Assembly: GCA_900553475.1 (NCBI GenBank)
Contig: USEF01000005.1
Span: forward strand, 1-27,849
DNA length: 27,849 bases
DNA from: an uncultured Collinsella sp.
Lineage (GTDB): Bacteria > Actinomycetota > Coriobacteriia > Coriobacteriales > Coriobacteriaceae
Reading direction: 5' to 3'
This document shows, in pieces, positions 1 through 7,539 of this stretch; positions within the stretch are counted from its first letter, which is position 1; every line of letters begins with the position of its first letter. The translations under genes and the position numbers were made by a program. Under the pieces are notes generated by a model. It saw only the letters and a list, made by a program, of their open reading frames with translations. It had not been told where the DNA came from and did not search any database.

Positions 1-83
1 GCCCCGCGGCGGGCTGGGTTTATTGTCTGAGCGACTTTGCGAAGCAAGGGGAGCGAAGATAAAAACCCAGCCCGACGCGGGGC
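1..83. repeat. Long inverted repeat at the left edge
   Basis: Bases 1-21 and 63-83 are reverse complements with one mismatch and enclose a 41-base loop. The arms are GC-rich and end in TTT / AAA on the loop side. It may be the terminator of a gene lying left of the window or another intergenic palindrome. The upstream gene is not visible, so the role cannot be decided. No coding sequence is supported between here and 180. Confidence 0.7.
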
Positions 84-111
84 ACCCGGGGACCGCAGGG
101 ACGGGAGCAGC

Positions 112-117
112 TATACT
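112..117 (+). promoter_or_regulatory. Possible -10 box for the purE operon
   Basis: TATACT lies 64 bases upstream of the purE start and matches the sigma-70 -10 consensus at five of six positions. No convincing -35 is seen 16-18 bases upstream. A short inverted repeat, ACTAC/GTAGT, overlaps it at about 115-129. The call is weak and rests on position and sequence only. Confidence 0.3.
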
Positions 118-180
118 ACTCTCAGTAGTTAAGGGTCGCGGATCCGCCGCGTCACCGCTCTCAACAGGAGGTCTTTGTTT

Positions 181-645
181 ATGGCAGATCAAAAGCCGGT
201 TGTCGGGATCATCATGGGCTCCAAGTCCGATCTGGGTGTTATGGAAGGTTGCACCGCCGAGCTCGAGGCACTCGGTGTGCCCTATGAGCTCGTCATTGCG
301 AGCGCACACCGCACGCCGGCGAAGGTCCACGAGTGGGCCTCGACTGCCGCCGATCGCGGTATCAAAGTGATTATCGCCGCCGCCGGCAAGGCCGCTCACC
401 TGGGTGGTGTCGTGGCTGCCTTTACGCCGCTGCCGGTCATCGGCGTGCCTATGAAGACGAGTGACCTGGGCGGCATGGATTCGCTGCTGTCGATGGTGCA
501 GATGCCTTCGGGCGTGCCCGTGGCCTGCGTTGCCATCAACGGCGCCAAGAACGCCGCCATCTACGCCACACAGATTCTGGGCGCTTGCGACCCCGAGTAC
601 CGCAAGGTTATCGAGAAGATGAAGCAGGAGATGGCCGACGCCTAG
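181..645 (+). CDS. purE: PurE, N5-carboxyaminoimidazole ribonucleotide mutase (class I type)
   Basis: PurE makes 4-carboxy-5-aminoimidazole ribonucleotide in de novo purine synthesis; class I enzymes isomerise N5-CAIR. The 154-residue length is typical. The N-terminal GIIMGSKSDLGVM phosphate-binding segment (about residues 8-20), the SAHRTP motif (about 41-46) and the AAHLGG...LPVIGVPM region (about 70-92) are visible, and the HL in the last is class I-like. The family usually has AGGAAHLPG there, so Gly for Pro and Lys for Gly are small departures. The ATG at 181 follows AGGAGG (166-171) with nine bases between; a TTG at 175 is too close to it. The gene heads a run with the sortase (35-base gap). 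No purK, the usual partner of class I PurE, is in this window. Confidence 0.95.
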   Translation: MADQKPVVGIIMGSKSDLGVMEGCTAELEALGVPYELVIASAHRTPAKVHEWASTAADRGIKVIIAAAGKAAHLGGVVAAFTPLPVIGVPMKTSDLGGMDSLLSMVQMPSGVPVACVAINGAKNAAIYATQILGACDPEYRKVIEKMKQEMADA

Positions 646-680
646 GCGTTCCGCCGTTTCACCGCAGTATAAGGAGAGCC

Positions 681-1679
681 ATGTCCGACTATCAGGGAAA
701 ACGATTCAAGGCTTCTCAGATTCCCGATCCGTCGAAGCCGGGTGCTGCCCATGCGGCACAGCAGGGTCGGACATCCTCTCCTCAGCAGCCGCGCGCGCCG
801 CGCCCCGTGACGCCGGCGACGCATCGTCGACAGGACGCGCCAGCCGCATATCGACCTTCATCTTATAGCAACGCTAAGAAGCCGCCCCGGTCTTCATCGC
901 ATGCCGCGCCGTCGGATTACACCGAGCCGCCGCGCAAAAAGCGCCGCTCCATTATTCCCATTCTGCTCATCATCATCGGCATCGGCCTGATTGTTGCCGC
1001 CGCTGCCATCTTTATCAATGCTCAGATTGGCTATAAACAGGCAAGCGATTCGTACCAGAAAATCGAGAAGCAATATGTAAGCGATAAGGACGCCAGCGGC
1101 GTGCCGATTATCGACTTCGATGCACTTGCCCAGACAAATCCCGAGGTTGTGGGTTGGATTTACGCGCCGGGAACCAACATCAACTATCCCGTGGTGCAGA
1201 CCAACAACAACTCCAAATACCTCAACACGCTGTTCGACGGTACGGCCAATGCATCCGGGGCCATTTTCCTGGATAGCAATGACACCGCGCCGGGCATGGT
1301 GGATCAGCAGACCACGATCTACGGCCACCACATGAACGACGGATCGATGTTCAATGTGATCTCGGACACGACCGATCAGGTGACGTTCGACAGCATAGAG
1401 TACGCGTATTACATCACGCGCGACGCCACCTATAAACTGCGACCACTGGCGACCAAAGTTGTCGAGGACACGTATGCCAAGGCGCGCACACCCAATTTTG
1501 AGGGCGACGACGGGCTCAAGAACTACCTGTCCGAGATGCTCGACGGTGCCTCTGCCGTGGCGAGCGATGCCACCGATCGTGCTGCTTCGGCAACCAAGGT
1601 CGTAACGCTTGTGACCTGTCGTTCGTTATCGCTGAGCAACACACGTGCCGTCATGGTGCTCACGCCGGTCGAGGAATAG
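681..1679 (+). CDS. Class B sortase
   Basis: A membrane-anchored cysteine transpeptidase expected to join surface proteins or pilins to the cell wall or to each other. The 332-residue protein has a Pro/Ser/Arg-rich cytoplasmic N-terminus (1-86), a basic PRKKRR stop before one membrane helix (about 91-113), then an extracellular sortase domain. The catalytic set is present: His216 in IYGHHMNDGSMF, Cys313 in TLVTC and Arg322 in NTRAVMVL. The YGH.M.DGSMF block and the TLVTC end are class B features. The ATG at 681 follows AAGGAG (671-676); an earlier in-frame start at 585 would lie inside purE and lacks a ribosome site. No sorting-signal substrate is encoded in the window, so its target is unknown. 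Co-orientation with purE and the MoaE-like gene suggests one transcript. Confidence 0.93.
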   Translation: MSDYQGKRFKASQIPDPSKPGAAHAAQQGRTSSPQQPRAPRPVTPATHRRQDAPAAYRPSSYSNAKKPPRSSSHAAPSDYTEPPRKKRRSIIPILLIIIGIGLIVAAAAIFINAQIGYKQASDSYQKIEKQYVSDKDASGVPIIDFDALAQTNPEVVGWIYAPGTNINYPVVQTNNNSKYLNTLFDGTANASGAIFLDSNDTAPGMVDQQTTIYGHHMNDGSMFNVISDTTDQVTFDSIEYAYYITRDATYKLRPLATKVVEDTYAKARTPNFEGDDGLKNYLSEMLDGASAVASDATDRAASATKVVTLVTCRSLSLSNTRAVMVLTPVEE

Positions 1680-1682
1680 ATT

Positions 1683-2132
1683 ATGGGCTACTCAATGACG
1701 GTGAAAGGAGAAATGATGCTTGAGAATGGCAAAACGATGCCTTCGGTTGATGCTTGGCTGCGCGAGGCCAAGGCCGATTCGTCGGCACCTGCGTGCGGTA
1801 TGTATCTGACACATAACGGTGTGGTGCGCGCGACGCCCAAGGCCGAGGCGCGCGGTGTCGAGACCGATGGCGTGGCGCCGGGCCACAAGGTGGGCGGCAT
1901 GGTGTTCGGCTACGACGCCAGCAAGGTGCAGGCTGCTATCGAGGCCACGCGCGCGATGCCAGGTATCGGCTATGTGCGCGTGTGGCTGGCGAGCGGCGAG
2001 CTTACCGTGGGCGACGACATCATGCTCGTGCTCATTGGCGGAGACATTCGCCCGCATGTGGTCGATGCGCTGCAGTCGCTCGTCGGCACCATCAAGAACG
2101 AGTGCGTGAGCGAGGTCGAGCGCGAGGCGTAA
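1683..2132 (+). CDS. MoaE-like protein (molybdopterin synthase large-subunit fold), degenerate
   Basis: MoaE with MoaD inserts the dithiolene sulfurs of molybdopterin. In this 149-residue protein the MoaE outline is recognisable: a GMYLTHNGVVR strand near the start, a long helix (VQAAIEATRAMPGIG), then VRVWLASGELTVGDDIMLV and a C-terminal helix ending TIKNEC. This parallels the family pattern HR.G.L..GE.....V and LK..VPIWK.E. The usual HR pair and the C-terminal Lys of the WK pair are not seen, so catalytic function is doubtful. Two starts are possible: ATG 1683 after GAGGA (1670-1674), three bases beyond the sortase stop, or ATG 1716 after AGGAG (1706-1710). No moaD or other cofactor gene is nearby. 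It could be a repurposed MoaE-fold protein. Confidence 0.6.
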   Translation: MGYSMTVKGEMMLENGKTMPSVDAWLREAKADSSAPACGMYLTHNGVVRATPKAEARGVETDGVAPGHKVGGMVFGYDASKVQAAIEATRAMPGIGYVRVWLASGELTVGDDIMLVLIGGDIRPHVVDALQSLVGTIKNECVSEVEREA

Positions 2133-2165
2133 GGCCTCGTCGGCAATCCGAGTCTGTCTATAGCG

Positions 2166-2206
2166 AAAGCCCGCCGGCAGTTCATGTAGATCTGCCAGCG
2201 GGCTTT
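2166..2206. terminator. Bidirectional terminator between convergent genes
   Basis: AAAGCCCGCCGGCAG (2166-2180) pairs with CTGCCAGCGGGCTTT (2192-2206), a stem of about 14 pairs with one internal mismatch. A-rich and T-rich ends on both sides suit termination of the MoaE-like gene (+) and the CmpB-family gene (-). Confidence 0.8.
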
Positions 2207-2238
2207 GATGTGTTGGAGCTATTTTGCTCTGGCGTTTG

Positions 2239-3468
2239 CTACACGCGTGTGGCGTCCTTGGGGCTCATGGTCATACTCTGAAAACGGTTCTCCATATATT
2301 CGTTATCGAAATGCTTGTCATAGAACTGTGCGACGGGAATATTTCGAACGGTTCCGTTGACGCGCTGATACCAATAGTCGAGCGATTGCAACGTCATGAC
2401 GCCGTCGATCAACATGACGGCGGTCAGGATGACGGTAGCAGAGTAGCGGCGTTTCCATGGAATCATATTGATGAGCTTAAGCAGGCGCGGCAGCAAGACC
2501 TTGATCCAGATGAGGCCACCCAGGCCCCACATGCAGGCAAACGGCGTGCATGTGCGTCCCCCGGTCAATACCGCGATGGGATCGGGCATGCCGAATAGCC
2601 TAATGTGTGAATAGCTCCACGACACCACGCCAAATGAGGTCTGCATAAACCAGCCTACAAACACCTCGAAAGCGCCGCCGATCAGGGCACTTACCAGGAA
2701 AATGATCAGAGGATTCTTTTTATAGAAGCGGTTGAGCGCCATGGTCATGAGCACCGCGCCAAATCCGTAGATGGGGCTAAAGGGGCCAAATAGCATACCG
2801 GCACGGTCCTGATAGACGCCGGGATCGACGACGACCATATGCCAGACTTCCTCGAGAATGAGACCTAACACGCTGCAGACGAAGAATACCCAGAACAGGT
2901 TGAAGTAGTTGAGCTTGATGTAGCCCTCGCCGGTTTCGTCGCGGCCGAGCATCCCCTCGGCGGCGGCATCGCGGTCGAGCATCTCTTGCAGACGGCGCTG
3001 CAGTTCGCGCTCCTGGCGTAGCGTGGGGTCGACGGTGGCCGACAGCGCAATGAGGATGACAAGCTGGACGGCGGGGCGCAGCAGGAAGGGTCCGATGCCC
3101 TGGAGCATCACGTCAACTAAAAGCTCCACGACGGTAAATGCGATGAGGACGTAAGACAGGCGGGCGGCATTGCGCCGCTGGTCCTTGATGAGGTCCAGGC
3201 CAAAGACGATCAAGATGATCGCGCTTGCCGCCGAGAGCATAATGCCGGCGACGATAAGGCCAACCGCGACCAGGGTGTTATCACCGAGCTTAGCGGCGAC
3301 GTTGCCGTTAATGAGTGCGGTGATGACCTGCCACATAAAGACGGCGACTGACGGGAGCGTGCCCACGCCAGATAGGGTGCACAGGACTGCGTAGACCTTG
3401 ATGATAAGGGGGATCTTCTTGGCCTCCGTGGTGCTGGGGACACTGGGGTCGAGTTGATTTCGATCCAT
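2239..3468 (-). CDS. CmpB-family (putative ABC-transporter type IV) membrane protein
   Basis: A 409-residue polytopic membrane protein. The N-terminal half has about four hydrophobic segments (from roughly residue 23 to 147). A charged cytoplasmic stretch (QERELQRRLQEMLDRD) follows, then a C-terminal region of about five to six segments containing FVCSVLGLILEEVWHM and AGMLFGPFSPIYGFGAVL. The FGP..PIYGFG signature and its setting are characteristic of the family annotated as putative ABC-transporter type IV (CmpB). Function in that family is not established, and no ATPase partner is next to it. The start at 3468 has AAAGG about seven bases upstream. It is convergent with the MoaE-like gene and divergent from purF. 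Confidence 0.7.
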   Translation of the reverse strand: MDRNQLDPSVPSTTEAKKIPLIIKVYAVLCTLSGVGTLPSVAVFMWQVITALINGNVAAKLGDNTLVAVGLIVAGIMLSAASAIILIVFGLDLIKDQRRNAARLSYVLIAFTVVELLVDVMLQGIGPFLLRPAVQLVILIALSATVDPTLRQERELQRRLQEMLDRDAAAEGMLGRDETGEGYIKLNYFNLFWVFFVCSVLGLILEEVWHMVVVDPGVYQDRAGMLFGPFSPIYGFGAVLMTMALNRFYKKNPLIIFLVSALIGGAFEVFVGWFMQTSFGVVSWSYSHIRLFGMPDPIAVLTGGRTCTPFACMWGLGGLIWIKVLLPRLLKLINMIPWKRRYSATVILTAVMLIDGVMTLQSLDYWYQRVNGTVRNIPVAQFYDKHFDNEYMENRFQSMTMSPKDATRV

Positions 3469-3484
3469 ACGCTACCTTTCTCGT

Positions 3485-3502
3485 CTTGTAGTAGCCTACA
3501 AG
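3485..3502. promoter_or_regulatory. 18-bp dyad in the leader of the CmpB-family gene
   Basis: CTTGTAG (3485-3491) and CTACAAG (3496-3502) form a perfect 7-base inverted repeat with a 4-base centre, 17 bases upstream of the minus-strand start at 3468. It could be an operator or a small leader hairpin. The sequence gives no regulator identity. Confidence 0.35.
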
Positions 3503-3717
3503 GATACGCCGACGACCAGCTAAAAGACAGGACGAACGTCCCAATTGCAACAATGTAGCCCCTAGCGCGGGCGAGACACGGCGCACGGGAAGTCTTCGAG
3601 GCCGTTGCCCCTGAGAGTGGACTACCCAATAAAATGTTTGGTCGCAAAACGGATAATAAGCTCGGTGGGCTTTTAAAAAGCGCTGCTCATGCGCGGGGGA
3701 GCGCGTCGCGCCGTGCG

Positions 3718-3723
3718 TATAAT
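3718..3723 (+). promoter_or_regulatory. -10 box of the purF promoter
   Basis: A perfect TATAAT lies 41 bases before the purF ATG. No good -35 hexamer is seen 16-18 bases upstream; the region there is GC-rich. Position in the divergent spacer 3469-3764 supports a purF promoter. The rest of that spacer holds no gene. Confidence 0.55.
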
Positions 3724-3764
3724 AAGGCGGGTAACGCCAAAATACGAGGCTCTGAGGGGATGCC

Positions 3765-5435
3765 ATGTCTCAAGAAACCATCCGCGCGGCCGAGCGTGCC
3801 GCGGGACAGGTGAACGCCATGTCGACGTATGATCCGGACTCTGACCAGCTGCATGAGGAATGCGGCGTTTTTGGTGTCTGGGCGCCCGATCGCGACGTGG
3901 CTCGACTGACGTACTTTGGCCTGCGTGCACTGCAGCATCGCGGCCAAGAATCGGCGGGAATCGCCGTTGGTGACGGCGGTACGGTTATGGTCCGCAAGGA
4001 TCTGGGCCTGCTCGACCGCGTGTTCTCCAATGCCGACTTGTCGACGCTCTCCGGTCAGCTGGCCGTGGGTCATGTGCGCTACGGCACCGCCGGCGCCAAG
4101 AGCTGGGAAGCCTCTCAGCCGCACCTCTCTACCATCAATAGCGTCATTATCGCGCTCGCGCACAACGGCACCCTCGTCAACACCGACGAGCTGCGTCGTC
4201 AGCTGATCGAGCTGGGCGTACCGTTCCTCTCCAACTCGGATTCCGAGGTCGCGACCAAACTCATCGGCTACTTTACTCAGCGTACTGGCCATCTGCGCGA
4301 GGGCATTCGCAAGACCATGGAGCTCGTGCGCGGCGGCTACGCCATGACGCTCATCAACGAGCAGGCGCTCTACGCATTCCGCGATCCGCACGGCATTCGC
4401 CCGCTCGTGCTGGGCAAGCTGGTGGATGAGGGCCTGGACCAGGCCGATGCTGCATCCGTTTCGCAGCTGCCGTCGCAGGACGGCGCCGCGACGGTCGACG
4501 CCACCACCCATGTCACGCGCGCCGGCGGCTGGGTCGTTGCCTCCGAGACCTGCGCGCTCGATATCGTGGGCGCCGAGTACGTCCGCGACGTCCGTCCCGG
4601 TGAGATTTTGCGCATCAGCGCCGAGGGCCTTGTGTCCGAGCAGGGCGTGCCTGCCGCCGAAGAGCCTGCTAACTGCATTTTTGAGCAGGTCTACTTTGCT
4701 CGCCCCGATTCCATCATGAACGGCAAGAGCGTCTACGCCTGCCGTTATGACATGGGTCGTCAGCTGGCACATGAGGAGCCCGTCGAGGCCGACCTGGTCA
4801 TCGGCGTGCCCGACTCCGGCCTGCCGCCCGCGGAGGGCTATTCGCACGAGAGTGGCATTCCCTTTGGCGAGGGCCTCATCAAGAACCGCTATGTGGGCCG
4901 TACGTTTATCGAGCCTACGCAGGAGCTGCGTGCCATGGGCGTGCGTATGAAGCTCAACCCGCTGCGTGACAACATCGAGGGCAAGCGCCTGGTCGTCATC
5001 GACGACTCCATCGTGCGCGGCACCACCATGGTGCAGCTCGTCAAGATGCTGCGCAACGCCGGCGCCAAGGAGATTCATATCCGCATCAACTCGCCCGAGG
5101 TCATCTGGCCGTGCTTCTACGGTATCGATACCGACGTGCAGTCGCAGCTTATCAGCGCCAACAAGACGGTCGACGAGATTTGCGAGTATATCGGCGCCGA
5201 TTCGCTGGCCTTCCTTTCGGTCGAGGGCCTGCTTAAGGTCATGCCCAAGGGCGGTTACTGCGATGCGTGCTTTACCGGCCGCTACCCCGTGGCGATTCCC
5301 GAGAGCTTTGGCCGCGACAAGTTCATGGAGGGCTTTAAGCCCCGCAACCTGGACAAGCCGCTGCACTTTGATGACGACGCCGTGGTCGAGAAATACGACG
5401 ATCGCAGCTGGGAAGAGGAACACGGCGAGGCCTAA
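3765..5435 (+). CDS. purF: PurF, amidophosphoribosyltransferase
   Basis: Catalyses the first committed step of purine synthesis, PRPP plus glutamine to 5-phosphoribosylamine. An N-terminal leader of about 32 residues ends at Cys33 in HEECGVFG, the nucleophile expected to be exposed by propeptide cleavage. The glutaminase domain follows (RALQHRGQESAGI, HNGTLVN). The PRPP loop VVIDDSIVRGTT is at about 410-421. Four cysteines of the iron-sulfur type of PurF are present: C304, C450, C499 and C502. At 556 residues it is longer than usual; part of the excess is a stretch of about 35 residues after PHGIRPLVLGKL and before WVVASETCALD. ATG 3765 follows GAGGGGA. The stop codon is the first three bases of a palindromic repeat. 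Confidence 0.97.
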   Translation: MSQETIRAAERAAGQVNAMSTYDPDSDQLHEECGVFGVWAPDRDVARLTYFGLRALQHRGQESAGIAVGDGGTVMVRKDLGLLDRVFSNADLSTLSGQLAVGHVRYGTAGAKSWEASQPHLSTINSVIIALAHNGTLVNTDELRRQLIELGVPFLSNSDSEVATKLIGYFTQRTGHLREGIRKTMELVRGGYAMTLINEQALYAFRDPHGIRPLVLGKLVDEGLDQADAASVSQLPSQDGAATVDATTHVTRAGGWVVASETCALDIVGAEYVRDVRPGEILRISAEGLVSEQGVPAAEEPANCIFEQVYFARPDSIMNGKSVYACRYDMGRQLAHEEPVEADLVIGVPDSGLPPAEGYSHESGIPFGEGLIKNRYVGRTFIEPTQELRAMGVRMKLNPLRDNIEGKRLVVIDDSIVRGTTMVQLVKMLRNAGAKEIHIRINSPEVIWPCFYGIDTDVQSQLISANKTVDEICEYIGADSLAFLSVEGLLKVMPKGGYCDACFTGRYPVAIPESFGRDKFMEGFKPRNLDKPLHFDDDAVVEKYDDRSWEEEHGEA

Positions 5436-5475
5436 AACCTGCCAAAAAGGGACAGGTTTATTTTGGTAGGTTTTA
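5433..5475 (+). repeat. Palindromic repeat, copy 1, starting at the purF stop codon
   Basis: TAAAACCTGCCAAAA (5433-5447) pairs with TTTTGGTAGGTTTTA (5461-5475); the single mismatch is a G-T wobble. The loop carries AGGGACAGG. A 27-base core (5449-5475) is shared with 16584-16610 (one Y-class and one other difference) and with 16758-16732 on the minus strand. The first three bases are the purF stop. A T-rich stretch follows, so it may also work as a terminator. Confidence 0.85.
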
Positions 5476-5496
5476 CCTGCTGTTTTGTTGATATGA

Positions 5497-5523
5497 CGGC
5501 GCGCGTTGTTATGGCGCGCGCCG
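5497..5523 (+). promoter_or_regulatory. GC-rich hairpin in the purF-purM spacer
   Basis: CGGCGCGCG (5497-5505) and CGCGCGCCG (5515-5523) are a perfect 9-base inverted repeat with a 9-base loop. No T-run follows. Together with the next hairpin it makes a structured leader for purM, possibly for mRNA stability or attenuation. Confidence 0.5.
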
Positions 5524-5543
5524 AAATGAACGCAACTATGAGC

Positions 5544-5572
5544 ACCGTTTGGCGCCCGGGCGGCGCCACGGT
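5544..5572 (+). promoter_or_regulatory. Second hairpin just upstream of the purM ribosome site
   Basis: ACCGT-TT-GGCGCC (5544-5556) pairs with GGCGCC-ACGGT (5562-5572), eleven pairs with a two-base bulge. It ends about six bases before the GAGAGGAAGG ribosome site of purM, so it could modulate purM translation. This is inference from position. Confidence 0.5.
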
Positions 5573-5592
5573 AGTGGGAGAGGAAGGCTCAG

Positions 5593-6696
5593 ATGAGCGA
5601 CAGCAAGCATGTGACGTATGAGGATGCCGGCGTCGATACCGCCGAGGGCGGCCGCGCCGTTGACGCTATTAAGCAGATGGTTAAGGACACCAACCGTCCC
5701 GAGGTCATCGGCGGCATCGGTGGCTTTGGTGGCCTGTTCTCGGCTGCCGCGCTTAAGGATATGGAAGACCCGATTCTGATTAGCGGTACCGACGGCGTGG
5801 GCACCAAGCTCGTGCTCGCCCAGATCATGGACCGTCACGAGACGGTGGGCCAGGACCTGGTTGCTATGTGCGTCAACGACATTCTGGCTTCGGGTGCCGA
5901 GCCGCTGTTCTTCCTGGACTACGTTGCCATCGGCCACATCGAGGCCGAGCACATGGCAAAGATCATCAAGGGTGTGGCCGACGGCTGCAAGCTCGCGGGC
6001 TGCGCGCTCGTGGGCGGCGAGATGGCCGAGCACCCCGGCGTCATGGCTCCTGCCGACTACGACCTTGCCGGATTTACCGTGGGCGTCGTCGACCGTCCCA
6101 AGATGCTCGACCCCGCGAATGTCCGTCCCGGCGACGTGATCCTGGGCCTGCCTTCCACCGGCGTGCACTCCAACGGCTACTCGCTCGTGCGTAAGGTCAT
6201 TGGCGTCGACGGTATTAAGCCGGGCACGCCCGAGGCCGCCGCTAAGGCCGAGGAGCTGAGCCGTCCGCTCGAGGAACTCGGCGGCGCATCGCTGGCAGAC
6301 GCCCTGCTGGCTCCCACGCGCATCTACGTCAAGCCGATTCTGGAGCTGCTGCGCGGCGGCGCCAACGTGCACGCCATCGCCCATATCACTGGCGGCGGTA
6401 TTACCGAGAACCTCAACCGCGCGCTCGCCGACGACGTCGACGCCGTGGTCACCCGCAACGGCGCCGAGATGGGTTGGGACGTTCCGCCCGTCATCACCTA
6501 CGTGTCGCGCCAGGCCGAGCTCGCGCCCAACGAGGCATGCAAGACCTTCAACATGGGCGTTGGCCTGTGCCTGATCGTCGCCCCCGAGGACGAGGCTGCC
6601 GTGACCGAGGCCCTGGTCGCGCTGGGCGAGAAGCCGTTCCGCGTGGGCGAGTGCGTCGAGGGCTCCGGTAAGGTCGTGTACTCCGATGAGCGCTAA
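5593..6696 (+). CDS. purM: PurM, phosphoribosylformylglycinamidine cyclo-ligase (AIR synthetase)
   Basis: Closes the imidazole ring, FGAM plus ATP to AIR. The 367 residues show family blocks in order: GGIGGFGGLFSA near residue 40, SGTDGVGTKLVLA (ATP/phosphate-binding), GQDLVAMCVNDILASGAEPLFFLDY, GCALVGGEMAEHPGVM, the STGVHSNGYSLVRKV segment and ITGGGITENLNRAL. The length is slightly above the usual 340-350. The start has a purine-rich GAGAGGAAGG site ending six bases upstream. It overlaps purN by 11 bases, which suggests coupled translation. The spacer from purF holds a palindromic repeat and two GC-rich hairpins. Confidence 0.97.
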   Translation: MSDSKHVTYEDAGVDTAEGGRAVDAIKQMVKDTNRPEVIGGIGGFGGLFSAAALKDMEDPILISGTDGVGTKLVLAQIMDRHETVGQDLVAMCVNDILASGAEPLFFLDYVAIGHIEAEHMAKIIKGVADGCKLAGCALVGGEMAEHPGVMAPADYDLAGFTVGVVDRPKMLDPANVRPGDVILGLPSTGVHSNGYSLVRKVIGVDGIKPGTPEAAAKAEELSRPLEELGGASLADALLAPTRIYVKPILELLRGGANVHAIAHITGGGITENLNRALADDVDAVVTRNGAEMGWDVPPVITYVSRQAELAPNEACKTFNMGVGLCLIVAPEDEAAVTEALVALGEKPFRVGECVEGSGKVVYSDER

Positions 6697-7387
6697 CGAG
6701 CAGATGGCTGCTGCCGCGAGCCTGGGCTTTGTGCCCTACACCCGTCCGACCGGCACCGATACGGCCGAGCCGCTCAAGATCGGTGTGCTCATCAGCGGTT
6801 CGGGTACCAACCTGCAGGCGCTGATCGATCTGATCGCCGCCGGCAAGCTCAACGCTTCGATTGAGCTTGTGGTGTCGAGCCGTCCTTCGGCTAAGGGTTT
6901 GCAGCGCGCTGAGCGCGCGGGCATCCAGACGCTCACGCTGTCCAAGGATGTCTATGCCGACCCCATCGCCGCCGACGAGATCATCGCGCACGAGCTGCTC
7001 GAGCGCGGCTGCGAATATGTGGTCATGGCCGGTTACATGCGCATGGTGCACACGCCGCTGCTGGCGGCGTTTCCCAACCGCGTGGTCAACTTGCATCCGG
7101 CACTGCTGCCGAGCTTTACCGGCGCGCATGCGATCGACGATGCCTTTGCGCGCGGCGTCAAGGTAACCGGTGTGACCGTGCACTTTGCCAACGAGATCTA
7201 CGACAACGGCCCCATCATCGCCCAGCGCGCGCTGGCTGTTGAGGAGGGCTGGGACGTCGACACGCTCGAGGAGCACATCCACGCGATTGAGCACGTGCTG
7301 TATCCCGAGGTCGTGCAGATGCTCGCCGACGGCCGCGTCCACGTGCTGGAGAGCGGCAAGGTTGCAATTGACGCGCCTCGCGGCTAG
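6686..7387 (+). CDS. purN: PurN, phosphoribosylglycinamide formyltransferase
   Basis: Transfers a formyl group from 10-formyl-THF to GAR. The 233-residue protein has an N-terminal extension of about 30 residues before KIGVLISGSGTNLQAL, where the family normally begins. The GSGTNLQ phosphate loop, the NLHPALLPSF block with the catalytic Asn and His, GVTVHF and IYDNGPIIAQ (catalytic Asp) are all present. The ATG at 6686 lies inside the end of purM; no later ATG would keep the SGSGTN block with a sensible N-terminus, so the extension is likely real. It is the last gene of the purF-purM-purN run and is followed by a terminator. Confidence 0.96.
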   Translation: MSANEQMAAAASLGFVPYTRPTGTDTAEPLKIGVLISGSGTNLQALIDLIAAGKLNASIELVVSSRPSAKGLQRAERAGIQTLTLSKDVYADPIAADEIIAHELLERGCEYVVMAGYMRMVHTPLLAAFPNRVVNLHPALLPSFTGAHAIDDAFARGVKVTGVTVHFANEIYDNGPIIAQRALAVEEGWDVDTLEEHIHAIEHVLYPEVVQMLADGRVHVLESGKVAIDAPRG

Positions 7388-7419
7388 CGGCGCACAGTAC
7401 AATTTAGCCGAGTAGTCAG

Positions 7420-7462
7420 GGTGGTCATTGGCGCCAAGGCGCGCGTGGCCACCTTTTGTTTT
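7420..7462 (+). terminator. Terminator after purN
   Basis: GGTGGTCA (7420-7427) pairs with TGGCCACC (7446-7453), eight pairs including one G-T. A palindromic TTGGCGCCAA lies in the loop, and TTTTGTTTT follows. This is a standard intrinsic terminator for the purF-purN transcript. Confidence 0.75.
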
Positions 7463-7539
7463 GGGTAGTCATCGGGAACGGTCTTTAACGACTGGTCATT
7501 CAAGAACGTCGCAGGTGACTAGGTGAGAGAGGTGAGCGC

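Noticed and set aside
3687..5423. Long minus-strand frame opposite purF (578 codons)
   Set aside because: Shadow of a high-GC gene: purF on the other strand has all catalytic motifs, and the shadow has low-complexity His/Ala/Val/Leu content.
5433..5475. Ordinary intrinsic terminator only
   Set aside because: It may terminate, but two other copies of its core at 16584-16610 and 16732-16758 show that it belongs to a repeat family.
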